Source of the DNA: Afipia sp. GAS231
GTDB lineage: Bacteria > Pseudomonadota > Alphaproteobacteria > Rhizobiales > Xanthobacteraceae
Direction: 5' to 3'
DNA length: 64,000 nt
Assembly (NCBI RefSeq): GCF_900103365.1
Contig: NZ_LT629703.1
Span: forward strand, 7,302,501 to 7,366,500
Made by a program: the position numbers and the translations under genes. The first letter of the stretch is position 1; every line of letters starts with the position of its first letter. Of the stretch, positions 9,251-18,007 are shown piece after piece. The notes under the pieces were generated by a model that searched no databases, was not told where the DNA came from, and worked only from the letters and a program-made list of their open reading frames with translations.

Positions 9251-11252
9251 GTGCCGACGGAGAAGTTGGTAATTTTGTCGAAGGACTCCGCCGCTTCACT
9301 GTATCTTGCTGGCCTGCGGCATTTCCAGTCCGGGCGGTTCGCGGTCGCCGAAGAGCGGGTTCGGCGGGCCTTGGCGTCAGATCCGCAACACGCCGATTCT
9401 CTACATCTGGCCGGCCTGCTTCATGCTCAAGCGAACAGGATCGATATCGCAATTGATTTTGTCGCGCGTGCGATTCGCATCGATCACGGCAATCTTGAGT
9501 ATTTTTCCAGTCTGGGCACTTTTTTGGCTCGCCAGGATCGCTTCGCGGAAGCTTTGAAGAGCTATGAAGTCGCGCTCACGCTCAAGTCGGATTCCGCCGA
9601 TGTCTGGGTCAAGATCGGCGATCTCCAGCGTCGGCAGAAACGCTTCGAAGAAGCGCTGCTCGCCTACGATCACGCGCTTTCGCTTGATCCGCGCCATCTT
9701 GATGCCGCAGACAAGAGCGGGGCGCTCCTGATCGAATTGGGGCGTTATGTCGAGGCGCTCGCGAGGTTCGAACAATCAGACACGATCCGGCCGGGCCGAT
9801 TCGACACCCTATTCAGCAAAGGATTGTGCTTTCAAACTCTCGCGCGACTGAAAGAGGCGGCCGCGAGCTACACCTTGGCGCTTGCGGCCGACGCTAAAAA
9901 CTACGACGCCCGAAACAATCTGGGTGCCGTGCTGTTTCAGATGGGCCAATTTGAGGAGGCCGCCGCACAACTCCGCAAGGCGATTAAGGTGAGGCCCCAG
10001 GGCGCCGGCGCCTTCAGCAATCTGGGGTTCGCTCTGATACGGTTGAAGCGGTTCGATGAGGCTCTCGCTGTGCTCGATCGTGCCATTGCGCTCGCTCCCG
10101 ATCTCGTCGAAGCCATCAACAATCGGGGTAACGCGTTAACGGCGCTTAACCGTGCCGAGGACGCGTTGGCGGATTATGACCGCGCGATCGCGCTTAATCG
10201 CAATTTCGCCGATGCCCACGCCAATCGCGGAGTTTGCCTTGACAACTTGTTGCGACCCGATGAGGCCTTGCCGAGCTACCAGACAGCGCTTGCCTTGGAG
10301 CCGGATAATGGCGACACGCACTGGAATCTCGCCATCAACAGATTGCGCGTTGGTGATTTCAAAGCGGCTGGGTCGAAGCCGAATGGCGTTGGAAATCTCC
10401 TTTGCTTCACCTGAGGGGGCGGTCATGGAGCCAACCGCTGTGGCTGGGAGCAGAGCCGATCGCCGGCAAAACGCTGCTCCTGCACAATGACCAGGGCCTG
10501 GGTGATGCGATCCAGTTTTGCCGTTATATTCCGCTCCTGGCGGAACGCGGAGCGCGGGTGATCCTGGAGATTGATCGGCCCCTCAAGGAGCTGCTGTCCG
10601 GTGTCGTAGGCATCATGCAGTGCGTGGTCAAGGGCGAGACGTTACCGGACCACGATTTTCACTGCCCGCTGGCGAGCCTCCCACTGGCGTTCGACACCAT
10701 GCCCGACACCATCCCGTCAAGCGTGCCCTATCTGTCGATCGGCCAGCGGGGGGGGGGAACTGGGAGGCGCGCCTTGGTTCAACGGGCCAGCCGCGGATTG
10801 GAATCGTCTGGTCCGGCAACCCCGAACATTCGAACGATCACAACCGGTCCGTGCCCTTGAAAGCGTTGACGCCGCTGTTCGATGTCGTAGCGCAGTTCGT
10901 TAGCCTCCAGAAGAACGTGCGCGAAAGCGACCTTGCGATCCTCCGCCAGCGCAGCGACATCCTTGATGCGGCCCCCGAGCTCGATAGCTTTGCCGACACG
11001 GCGACGCTGATCCAGCGATTGGATTTGGTAATCTCGGTCGACACCAGCGTCGCGCATCTCGCAGGTGCGCTGGGCAAGCCGGTTTGGATCCTCCTTCCTT
11101 ATGTTCCGGACTATCGATGGTTGCTCGACCGCGACGATAGTCCGTGGTACCCGACCGCGCGATTGTTCAGGCAAACTGCAACCCGCAACTATGCCGACGT
11201 GCTTGACCGCATGCGGGCTGATTTGAGCGAGTGGATTGCCGGACGGCGGTGA
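9251..11252 (+). pseudogene. TPR protein with C-terminal glycosyltransferase-like domain, broken by two frameshifts
   Basis: Three frames join into one protein of about 665 residues. The first part (9251 to about 10365) has roughly ten tetratricopeptide repeats (for example AVLDRAIALAPDLVEAINNRG). The frame then shifts by a missing base near 10365 into WVEAEWRWKSP, LLLHNDQGLGDAIQFCRYIPLL. It shifts again at a run of ten G (10748-10757) into PRIGIVWSGNPEHSNDHNRS, DLVISVDTSVAHLAGALGKPVW, the glycosyltransferase-9-like end. Both shifts are single-base losses relative to the family layout. No ribosome site is seen at the GTG 9251. It is either a decayed gene, sequencing error at the homopolymer, or slippage-dependent. 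Confidence 0.8.
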
Positions 11253-11254
11253 GA

Positions 11255-11274
11255 GTGACAGTGCTGGACTGCAC
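11255..11274 (+). repeat. 20-bp direct repeat, right copy
   Basis: Identical to 9002-9021. Here the repeat continues as ctggactgcaccccataagtgagac, which resembles the terminal inverted repeat of IS3/IS150-group insertion sequences (inner core TGCACCCC-N-AAGTNAGAC). No transposase is left nearby, so at most a solo end remains. Confidence 0.65.
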
Positions 11275-11379
11275 CCCATAAGTGAGACACGAGGCAAGAA
11301 TTTGTACGATGACAGGGTTCCGGCGTAATCCGCGCAACCAAGCTCCAAGACCACGGGCTATTCCGCCGTGTGAACCTGG

Positions 11380-11672
11380 CTACAGTGAACCTGACCCGGA
11401 GCGCGGTCGGCGTGACGTGTGGCGCATGCGCTGAATGATAACTTCACGGTCGGTGACGCGGTAAAAAATCAGATAGGGGTAGGGGCTCACGACCAGGCGC
11501 CGCACGCCGGGAAGGTCAGTCAATTGCCCTGCGTAAGGAGATGGGTCAGCAAAAGGAACAGCGTCTGAATACGCTCGCGCATGCGGTTTGCGCCTTGCGG
11601 TGACTCTGCCTCGATGTAGTCGAGTGCCTTTTCAATCTGCGTCGCCGCGCGCCTTGTGACACGCAGCTTCAC
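11380..11672 (-). pseudogene. ParE/RelE-type toxin, frameshifted
   Basis: Translation from the GTG at 11672 gives VKLRVTRRAATQIEKALDYI, the usual N-terminus of ParE/RelE toxins. After about 40 residues (near 11550) the frame runs into a stop, while the next frame continues YAGQLTDLPGVRRLVVSPYP and YLIFYRVTDREVIIQRMRHT, the typical C-terminal half. One base lost near 11550 explains it. The GTG overlaps the antitoxin stop as GTGA, the normal coupling in these modules. Unless the shift is a sequencing error, the toxin is dead. Confidence 0.75.
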
Positions 11673-11896
11673 ACGATTCGCTTTGCCAGGATTGCGCGCA
11701 TTTGTTCGTCCGTGGCGAACTCACCCCGCGCGATCTCCGCATCCGCTTCGGCAAGGTCGGCGCGTTCTTCGGGCGTTAACAGGATAACCGGTTGCTCCTC
11801 GCCGGCCACCTGTAGAAGCAAACGCGCGAGTTCGTCCTGCACCTCTGGAGGGAGGGTGCGCACGCTGTCGACCGCTTGTTCAAGCAGTTTGGTCAT
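11669..11896 (-). CDS. antitoxin of a ParDE/RelBE-like module
   Basis: A 75-residue protein beginning MTKLLEQAVDSVRTLPPEVQ. It has a helical N-terminus resembling the short antitoxins that precede ParE toxins and an acidic C-terminal half (LTPEERADLAEADAEIARGE) that would wrap the toxin. An upstream ATG at 11935 is in frame but lacks homology-like sequence; the chosen start matches the family. It overlaps the broken toxin by four bases and appears intact, which is what one expects when a toxin dies first. Confidence 0.7.
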   Translation of the reverse strand: MTKLLEQAVDSVRTLPPEVQDELARLLLQVAGEEQPVILLTPEERADLAEADAEIARGEFATDEQMRAILAKRIV

Positions 11897-12714
11897 GGTT
11901 GAAGGATAGACCTTTCCCAGGCAGCACGGAAGCATCTCTGGGGAACTTTATTTGTCCTAATTGTGGATGCCGCGTCCAGGATGGGTTGAGCCCTTTGCGA
12001 AACCCATCGCGCTGCACCGGCACAGTTGATGGGTTCCGCTTGGTTCACAAGATGCCAAGGCGGCGTGCCGGGAAACTGTTTCGTCGCGCGTGCAAGACAA
12101 ATCTTCACGCAGCGCCTGCGACAAAGTAGCCCGACGGGCAAATCACCAAAACCCTGTCCAGCCCTTCGGATAAAAATATTTCTGTTGAGCCGTCGGGCAA
12201 ATCAGGAGTTTAACTCCGCCCGTCTCGCGGCAACAAGAGGGGCGATCGCGATCGTCACGACCGTGCGGTGAGATGCGATGGACGCGAGGCTGCGACTGAC
12301 GAGCGCATCCGTTGCGTACGGCGAAATCGTTTGGGTCCGACGCCCCGGTGCTGGCGTCAAGTTGGCAAAAGGCTAACGCTTCGCGCTGATGATGGTGGCA
12401 AGAAAGCCGGTCACCAGGACGATTTCGTATAAGCCGTAAAGCCATTGCGTGGGGGAGGCCGGATGTTCTCCGCTGAACCTGTATGCTCGTGGGCAGCCTA
12501 TTCTGTGCAACACGCCTGCGAGACCTCGGGTGCAGCGCGCATCCGGTCTTCCCCGCGCCCTCTGATTTCTGAGGACGCAAAATATCTTTCAAATCCCCGG
12601 GCGCATCGGCGCCGCGGGTGGAAAAACCATGTCTGCTGCTTTGACATTGAAATCGGAAACGCGCAGTTAGGACCGCAGATTAGGACTTGGGGTTGGCCCC
12701 GAACTGAAAGCATC
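11897..12714. repeat. degenerate dispersed-repeat DNA, no gene
   Basis: About 800 bases upstream of recJ without a credible gene. It contains the near-copies agcccgacgggcaaatca (12128-12145) and agccgtcgggcaaatca (12188-12204). A block from about 12210 to 12560 gives, on the minus strand, spurious-looking frames with GAGKTGCALHPRS and TSIQVQRRTSG. Those word patterns recur in over-predicted hypothetical proteins of Bradyrhizobium genomes, so I read this as a decayed copy of a dispersed repeat. The in-frame extension of recJ back to 12445 is made of this repeat and is not coding. Confidence 0.55.
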
Positions 12715-14556
12715 ATGACACCTCCCGTAACCGCCATTCCCGTTGAAGCGCCGCCGGCGTTTCTCGGCGTGTCGCATTCCGCGACCGGGAAATTGTGGCG
12801 CGACCGGCTCGATGCCCGCGGCGCGGCGCGGGCGCTGGCGATCTCGCAACGCTACCAGTTGCCGGAGATGCTGGCGCGGGTGCTGGCCGGCCGTGACGTG
12901 GGGATCGACGAGGTCGAGGATTTTCTCGATCCGACCATCCGCAAGTTGATGCCCGATCCCTACACAATTACGCAGATGGAGACGGCAGCCAAGCGCATTG
13001 CCGATGCGGCGACGCGCAATGAGAAGGTCGCGATCTTCGGCGACTACGATGTCGACGGTGCGACCTCGGCGGCGCTGCTGGCCTGGCACCTGCGCCATTG
13101 CGGGCTCGATCCGTTGATTCATATTCCCGACCGTATCTTCGAGGGTTACGGGCCCAATGTGGAAGCGGTGCGCGCGCTTAGCGCCAAGGGCGCCACGCTG
13201 CTGGTGACCGTCGATTGCGGCACCACCAGCCTCGAGCCGCTGGCCGAAGCGAAGAAGCTCGGAATGTCCGTCGTCGTCATCGATCATCACCAGACCGGCG
13301 ACGAATTGCCCGAGGTCGATGCGCTGGTGAACCCGAACCGGGCCGACGATCTCTCCGGCCTCGGCTATCTCGCCGCCGTCGGTCTCGTCTTGATTACGCT
13401 GGTGGCGGTCAATCGCGAATTGCGCGCCCGCGGCTTCTGGAACGCGGAGCGGCCGGAGCCGGATCTGCTGGGCATGCTGCACCACGTAGCCCTCGGCACC
13501 GTCGCCGACGTAGCACCCTTGACCGGTCTCAACCGCGCCTTCGTCGCCAAGGGCCTGATCGCGATGCGCCGCCGCGACCATGTCGGGCACACCGCGCTGA
13601 TGGACGTGTCGCGGCTGAACGGCCCACCCGAGGCCTGGCATCTCGGCTTCATGCTCGGGCCGCGCATCAATGCCGGCGGGCGCATTGGACGCGCCGATCT
13701 CGGGGTACGGCTGCTGCTGGAAGGCGATATCTCGGAAGCCGCGCGGATCGCCGCCGAGCTCGATCGCCTCAACGGTGAACGCCGCCTGATCGAGCAGGCC
13801 GCCGAAGCGCAGGCGGAAGCCGAGGCGCTGGCTTCGCTCGGGCTCGAAGACAAGGGCGCGGTCATCGTGACGGCGGCCGAGGGCTGGCACCCGGGCGTGG
13901 TTGGCCTGGTGGCCTCGCGGCTGAAGGAGAAGTTTTCGCGTCCGGCGTTTGCGATTGCGCTGGAGCCGGGCGGCATCGGCACCGGTTCGGGCCGCTCGAT
14001 ATCCGGCGTCGATCTCGGCAAGGCCGTTCGGCAGGCGGTGAAAGAGAAATTGCTGATGAAGGGCGGCGGCCACGCCATGGCCGCCGGCGTAACGCTGCGC
14101 AAGGAGAAGCTCGCGGAATTCCGCGCCTTCATGGAAAGCGCGCTGGCCGCCGACGTCGCCGCCTCCCGTCATGAGAACGAGCTGTTCATCGACGGCGCGG
14201 TCAGCGCGCGCGGGGTGACGACCGAGTTTGCGGCGACGCTCAATCGGGCTGGGCCGTTCGGCGCTGGTAATCCGGAGGCGGTGATCGCGCTGCCGGCGCA
14301 TCAACTGGTCTATGCCGATGAAGTCGGGCAATCGCATCTGCGCCTGCGGTTCAAGTCCGGCGACGGCGCCATCGTCAACGGCATCGCGTTTCGTTCGATC
14401 GGGCAGAAATTGGGAAATGCGCTGCTGCAAAATCGAGGCCAGCCGCTGCATGTCGCGGGATCGCTCACCGTCGACCGCTACCAGGGCTCGGAACGGGTGC
14501 AGATGCGCGTGATCGACGTTGCAGTGCCGGATCCGGGGCCGGCGCTGATCAGATAG
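12715..14556 (+). CDS. recJ: single-stranded-DNA-specific exonuclease RecJ
   Basis: A 613-residue 5'-3' exonuclease of the RecFOR and mismatch repair pathways. DHH-domain motifs are GDYDVDGATSAALL, TVDCGTTS and VVIDHHQTGDELP. The DHHA1 motif is KGGGHAMAAG near residue 450, followed by the C-terminal OB fold (FGAGNPEAVIALP). The frame is open 90 codons further upstream, but that part is repeat DNA; the ATG at 12715 starts MTPPVTAIPVEAPPAFLGV, which fits family N-termini. It normally sits next to glpX in this group. Confidence 0.95.
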   Translation: MTPPVTAIPVEAPPAFLGVSHSATGKLWRDRLDARGAARALAISQRYQLPEMLARVLAGRDVGIDEVEDFLDPTIRKLMPDPYTITQMETAAKRIADAATRNEKVAIFGDYDVDGATSAALLAWHLRHCGLDPLIHIPDRIFEGYGPNVEAVRALSAKGATLLVTVDCGTTSLEPLAEAKKLGMSVVVIDHHQTGDELPEVDALVNPNRADDLSGLGYLAAVGLVLITLVAVNRELRARGFWNAERPEPDLLGMLHHVALGTVADVAPLTGLNRAFVAKGLIAMRRRDHVGHTALMDVSRLNGPPEAWHLGFMLGPRINAGGRIGRADLGVRLLLEGDISEAARIAAELDRLNGERRLIEQAAEAQAEAEALASLGLEDKGAVIVTAAEGWHPGVVGLVASRLKEKFSRPAFAIALEPGGIGTGSGRSISGVDLGKAVRQAVKEKLLMKGGGHAMAAGVTLRKEKLAEFRAFMESALAADVAASRHENELFIDGAVSARGVTTEFAATLNRAGPFGAGNPEAVIALPAHQLVYADEVGQSHLRLRFKSGDGAIVNGIAFRSIGQKLGNALLQNRGQPLHVAGSLTVDRYQGSERVQMRVIDVAVPDPGPALIR

Positions 14557-14594
14557 TTGCCCGGACAAGATCAACAACAAGCATGGGAGTGGAA

Positions 14595-15401
14595 ATGGCA
14601 GGACAGGTTCAAGGCAAGGTCGCGCTGGTGACGGGCGGGGCATCCGGCATCGGTGCCGCGGTGTCGGAATTGCTGGCGCGCGAAGGCGCATCTGTCGCGG
14701 TGACCGATGTCGACGATCTGAACGGACCTGAAGTGGTCGCGCGCATCAAGAAGGCCGGCGGCGAAGCCAGCTTTTGGCATCAGGACGTGACCAGCGAGCA
14801 GGGCTGGATTGATGTCGTGGCCGAAGTGATGAAACGTTATGGCCGGCTCGACGTGCTGGTCTCCAATGCCGGCATCGGCATATCGGTGCCGTCGATCACG
14901 CAGATGTCGCTGGAAGATTGGCGGCGGCAGACCGCGATCAATCTCGACGGCGTGTTTCTGTCGGTCAAACATTGCCTGCCGGCGATGCGCAAGACCGGCG
15001 GGGGCTCTGTCATCATGATGTCGTCGCTGGCCGGCCTGCGCGGTGCAGCCAGCCTGTCCGGCTATTGCGCGACCAAGGGCGGCGTCCGGCTGTTCGCCAA
15101 GGCGATCGCGATGGAATGCGCCACCTTCGGCGACGGCATCCGCGTCAACTCGGTGCATCCCGGGATCATCGACACCCCGATCTGGGGCAAGATCCCAACG
15201 GAGGCCACAGGCGCCGGCCAGAACGCGCCGATCGATCCCGAGGAGCGCGCCAAAATGGCGACCCCGCTCGGCCGTGCCGGCGAGGCGGTCGAAATCGCGC
15301 AGGGCGTGCTGTACCTGGCCTCCGACGCCTCGCGCTATGTAACGGGGACGGAGCTCGTGATCGACGGTGGCATGAATGCGGGCGGGGTGGTTAGGCAATA
15401 G
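14595..15401 (+). CDS. SDR-family oxidoreductase
   Basis: A 268-residue classical short-chain dehydrogenase. The cofactor motif is TGGASGIG, with an acidic residue after the second strand (VTDVDD) suggesting NAD preference, then NAGIG, the catalytic Ser region (MMSSLAGLRG) and the YCATKGG Tyr/Lys pair. The C-terminus YVTGTELVIDGGMNAGG is typical. The ATG at 14595 is preferred over 14583, which overlaps the GGGAG ribosome site. It follows recJ by 38 bases. Relatives are named glucose, cyclohexanol or 3-oxoacyl dehydrogenases; the substrate is unknown. Confidence 0.88.
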   Translation: MAGQVQGKVALVTGGASGIGAAVSELLAREGASVAVTDVDDLNGPEVVARIKKAGGEASFWHQDVTSEQGWIDVVAEVMKRYGRLDVLVSNAGIGISVPSITQMSLEDWRRQTAINLDGVFLSVKHCLPAMRKTGGGSVIMMSSLAGLRGAASLSGYCATKGGVRLFAKAIAMECATFGDGIRVNSVHPGIIDTPIWGKIPTEATGAGQNAPIDPEERAKMATPLGRAGEAVEIAQGVLYLASDASRYVTGTELVIDGGMNAGGVVRQ

Positions 15402-15412
15402 TGACCGCCTCT

Positions 15413-15527
15413 TCCGTCATTGCGAGCGAAGCGAAGCAATCCACCTTGCTACGAAGAAAGACTGGATTGTTTCGTCGCTGCGCTCCCTTGCACAAACGCT
15501 TTGCGTTTGTTGCAGGCAATGACGGTG
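15413..15527. repeat. dispersed 'cattgcgagcgaagcgaagcaatcc' element
   Basis: The interval starts gtcattgcgagcgaagcgaa and ends gcaggcaatgac. The outer ends form an inverted repeat, with inner partial dyads (gcaatcca ... tggattgtttcgtcg). This is one of the commonest intergenic elements of Bradyrhizobium-type genomes. It lies between the convergent SDR and transglycosylase genes and could act as a bidirectional terminator. Confidence 0.7.
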
Positions 15528-15535
15528 AGAGCGCA

Positions 15536-16771
15536 TCACCCGCCCTGCCGCAATCGCGCCAGCACCTTGAGCCCGCCGTAGCCGTCGGCGGGCTCAAGGC
15601 CCATCTTGGTCTGGTAATCCTTCACGGCCTGCATGGTGTCGTTGCCGACGCGACCGTCGGTGCCGCCGGTGTCGAAGCCGGCCTTGGTCAACCGCGTCTG
15701 CACTTCCTGCACCTCGGCCAAGGTCAGCGCGCGCTCGGAGCCGGGGAAGGGCTGGATGAAAGGTGGCGCGCCCAAGATTCTATCGCCGAGATGGCAGATC
15801 GCCAGCGCGTAGTTCATCGACGGATTGTAGCTCTTCACGGCGTAGAAATTCGGACCCAGCAGAAATACTGGCCCGCCTTCGACCGGCGCCCACATCTGCG
15901 CGGAGGCGTTGGGCTGCGCAAACGGTTGGCCGTCGGCGCGGGTGACGCCGGCGCTGGCCCACGCTGCATAGGTGCGGCTGCCGCTCGCGGCCGCACCGGG
16001 CGCGCGCACCTCATAACCCCAATGTTCGCCCCGGTGATATTTGCCGCGGTTGACCAGAAAGCGCGCGCTCGAGCCGAGCGCATCGTCGGGTTTGCCGAAT
16101 GGCGAGACGCGGCCGTCGCCGTCGTAATCCATTCCGACATTGAGCCAGACTTCGGGCATCCACTGCGTATGCCCCATGGCGCCGGCCCAGGAGCCGCGCA
16201 TCTGCTCCGGCGTTCCCCAGCCGCGGTCGACGATCTTCAGCGCATTGATCAGTTCGGTTTCCCAATAGGCGCGACGCCGCGGCTCCTTCCAGGCCAGCGC
16301 CGCCAGCGATGGAAACACCGGCGTCATGTGGTTCTGCTGCACCAGCGGATCGCCATAGGCGGATTCGACGCCCCACAGCGCCAGCAGCGTGCCGCGCTCG
16401 ACGCCAAAGTCCTGTTCGATCCGTGCGAACAGCGCCTCGTTTTTTTTCAAGGCCGCGCGGCCGTTGATGATGCGCCAGTCCGAGACGCGGCGATTGATGT
16501 ACTGCCAGATCTCCTCGTGAAACTCCGGCTGTTTCTGCATCTGCTTGAACACGGACATGTCAGGCTCGAGGTGGCCCATCACCCGGTTCCAGGTCGCTTC
16601 CGAAATGCCCTTGGCGAGCGCACGCGCACGAAAATGGTCGCGCCAGGCGTCGAAGCCGGGCGGTGCGGCGGCGAAGCCCGCGAGCGGCGTGGCGAGCAGG
16701 GCGGTCACGCCAAGGCCGGTCTGCAACACCGTGCGCCGGGAAGGGGAGTTCCGAGAATCAGGCTGTTTCAT
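15536..16771 (-). CDS. lytic murein transglycosylase (MltB-like) with peptidoglycan-binding domain
   Basis: A 411-residue exported enzyme that cleaves the N-acetylmuramic acid-GlcNAc bond of peptidoglycan. The N-terminus has a twin-arginine motif (SPSRRTVLQTGLGVTALLA) and a cleavage region AGFAAA. The SLT2/MltB core holds the catalytic Glu in LWGVESAYGDP and the motif GAMGHTQWMP. The last 60 residues (RALTLAEVQEVQTRLTKAGF) are a PG_binding_1 domain. It is single and convergent with the SDR gene; the MarR gene starts upstream on the same strand. Confidence 0.93.
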   Translation of the reverse strand: MKQPDSRNSPSRRTVLQTGLGVTALLATPLAGFAAAPPGFDAWRDHFRARALAKGISEATWNRVMGHLEPDMSVFKQMQKQPEFHEEIWQYINRRVSDWRIINGRAALKKNEALFARIEQDFGVERGTLLALWGVESAYGDPLVQQNHMTPVFPSLAALAWKEPRRRAYWETELINALKIVDRGWGTPEQMRGSWAGAMGHTQWMPEVWLNVGMDYDGDGRVSPFGKPDDALGSSARFLVNRGKYHRGEHWGYEVRAPGAAASGSRTYAAWASAGVTRADGQPFAQPNASAQMWAPVEGGPVFLLGPNFYAVKSYNPSMNYALAICHLGDRILGAPPFIQPFPGSERALTLAEVQEVQTRLTKAGFDTGGTDGRVGNDTMQAVKDYQTKMGLEPADGYGGLKVLARLRQGG

Positions 16772-16830
16772 GTGCTCAGTCTACCGACGCCGACGGCGCG
16801 CACCAAAAGCCAAGACGCCGCAGAGATCAG

Positions 16831-17385
16831 CTATTGCGCCAGATCTGTGGCGATTTTGGCGAGCCAGCGCCGCACCGTGACCTGCGCCTGGGCCGAGAGC
16901 CCTGCCGCGAGCCGCCGCTCGACGGCCTTTGCATGACGCCGGCATTTGGCGAGCAGCGAAGTTCCGCGCGGTGTCAGCGTCCATTGCAGCACCCGGCCAT
17001 GGACGGGGTGCGGGGCCTTCTTGATGGCGCCGTCGCGTTCGAGGTTGCGGATGATGACGCCGACGGTCTGCGGTGTCAGCAGCGCCACGCGCGCGAGATC
17101 CGCGCCCGACAGCCCCGGATAGGCCTTCAGCATGGTCAGCACCACGAATTGCGGCGTGGTGACGCCGAGGTCGGCGAGCAACCGTTCCATCGTCAGCCGG
17201 GTCGCGGCCTGGGCCTGTCGCAGGAGGTAGGCGAGGTAGCCCTGTTCGCCGCGCTTGCCTTCGCCGGGGGGCGGCGGGCGGGTCATCGCGGTCGCCGCCG
17301 TGCGGGATTTTTTCGGATTTTTGGCCGACGTTTTTCGCCGCCCGCGCGCGGTGGATTTCGACGAGGCGGTGATCTTGCGGATCAT
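16831..17385 (-). CDS. MarR-family transcriptional regulator
   Basis: A 184-residue winged-helix regulator. Residues 1-45 are a Lys/Arg/Ser-rich tail (KITASSKSTARGRRK), unusual for MarR and possibly a DNA-binding or disordered arm. The winged helix follows: YLAYLLRQAQAATRLTMER, TTPQFVVLTMLKAYPGLSGA, LTPQTVGVIIRNLERDG. The ATG at 17385 is chosen over 17442, which would overlap the divergent gene. It is divergent from an AhpD-like gene 50 bases away and probably controls it and itself through the dyad at 17405-17418. Confidence 0.87.
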   Translation of the reverse strand: MIRKITASSKSTARGRRKTSAKNPKKSRTAATAMTRPPPPGEGKRGEQGYLAYLLRQAQAATRLTMERLLADLGVTTPQFVVLTMLKAYPGLSGADLARVALLTPQTVGVIIRNLERDGAIKKAPHPVHGRVLQWTLTPRGTSLLAKCRRHAKAVERRLAAGLSAQAQVTVRRWLAKIATDLAQ

Positions 17386-17404
17386 ATCAGGGCTCTTATA
17401 ATAA

Positions 17405-17418
17405 ATCAGAGCACTGAT
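17405..17418. promoter_or_regulatory. candidate MarR operator
   Basis: The imperfect palindrome atcag-agca-ctgat lies between the divergent MarR and AhpD-like genes, overlapping the AT-rich stretch ttataataaatc that probably contains a promoter. Its position and size fit a MarR autoregulatory site; binding is inferred. Confidence 0.45.
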
Positions 17419-17435
17419 AACATGAGGCAGAGCCG

Positions 17436-17915
17436 ATGTCACACGCCCGCAAGGAATACAAGGATTTCATGAAGCTGGCCCCGGATGCCTACGAAGCCGT
17501 GCTGGCGCTCGGCAAGATCGCGGCAGCAGCCGGTATCGACAAGCAATTGCTCGAACTGGTCAAGCTGCGCGCCTCGCAGATCAACGGCTGCGCTTTCTGC
17601 GTGCAGTACCACATCCTGCAGGGCGAGAGCCTCGGCGTGCCCGCGGACAAGCTCAACCTGGTGGTGGTGTGGCGCGAGGCGTCGCAATTCTCGGAACGCG
17701 AACGTGCCGCACTGGCCTGGACCGAGGCGCTGACCTTGCTTCCCGGCGGCGTCAGCGACGAGGTCTATGCGCTGGCGGGCGCTGAATTCTCGGAGAAGGA
17801 ACTGACTTACCTCACGTCCGCGATCGCCTCGATCAACGTCTGGAACAGGTTCGGCGCCGCCTATCGCTGGACCGCACCGGCGCGGCCGAAGGCGGTCGGC
17901 GCGGCGGCATCGTAG
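17436..17915 (+). CDS. carboxymuconolactone decarboxylase / AhpD-like protein
   Basis: A 159-residue CMD-family protein. The redox motif is NGCAFCVQYH (CxxC with the downstream His), as in AhpD-type alkylhydroperoxidases rather than true decarboxylases; the C-terminal half is the expected helical region (LPGGVSDEVYALAGAEFSEK). A GAGGCAG purine stretch precedes the ATG. Divergent from the MarR regulator, so it is probably induced by oxidants or aromatic ligands sensed by MarR. Confidence 0.88.
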   Translation: MSHARKEYKDFMKLAPDAYEAVLALGKIAAAAGIDKQLLELVKLRASQINGCAFCVQYHILQGESLGVPADKLNLVVVWREASQFSERERAALAWTEALTLLPGGVSDEVYALAGAEFSEKELTYLTSAIASINVWNRFGAAYRWTAPARPKAVGAAAS

Positions 17916-17920
17916 ACTCT

Positions 17921-18000
17921 TTTTTTGACGCGTTTTCTTCACGCGAACCGGTATCCACCCCCGGATCAGGTCCGAGGGCATGCTTCGCTCGAAAACGCTA
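17921..18000. repeat. dispersed 'cgttttcttcacgcgaaccgg' element, copy 1
   Basis: Reads gacgcgttttcttcacgcga, then accggtatcc, and ends gcttcgctcgaaaacgct. Related copies occur at 40491-40540 and 42192-42250. The ends (gcgttttc / gaaaacgc) are inverted. This copy has an insert (ggatcaggtccgagggcatg) between the two halves. Confidence 0.75.
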
Positions 18001-18007
18001 TGAAGGA

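Noticed and set aside
12120..12210. A CRISPR-like pair of spaced repeats (agcc-gacgggcaaatca)
   Set aside because: Only two imperfect copies 60 bases apart, no further units and no cas gene.
12445..12714. A 90-codon N-terminal extension of RecJ in the same frame
   Set aside because: It has the low-quality composition of dispersed repeat DNA, no ribosome site at 12445, and RecJ family starts fit the ATG at 12715.
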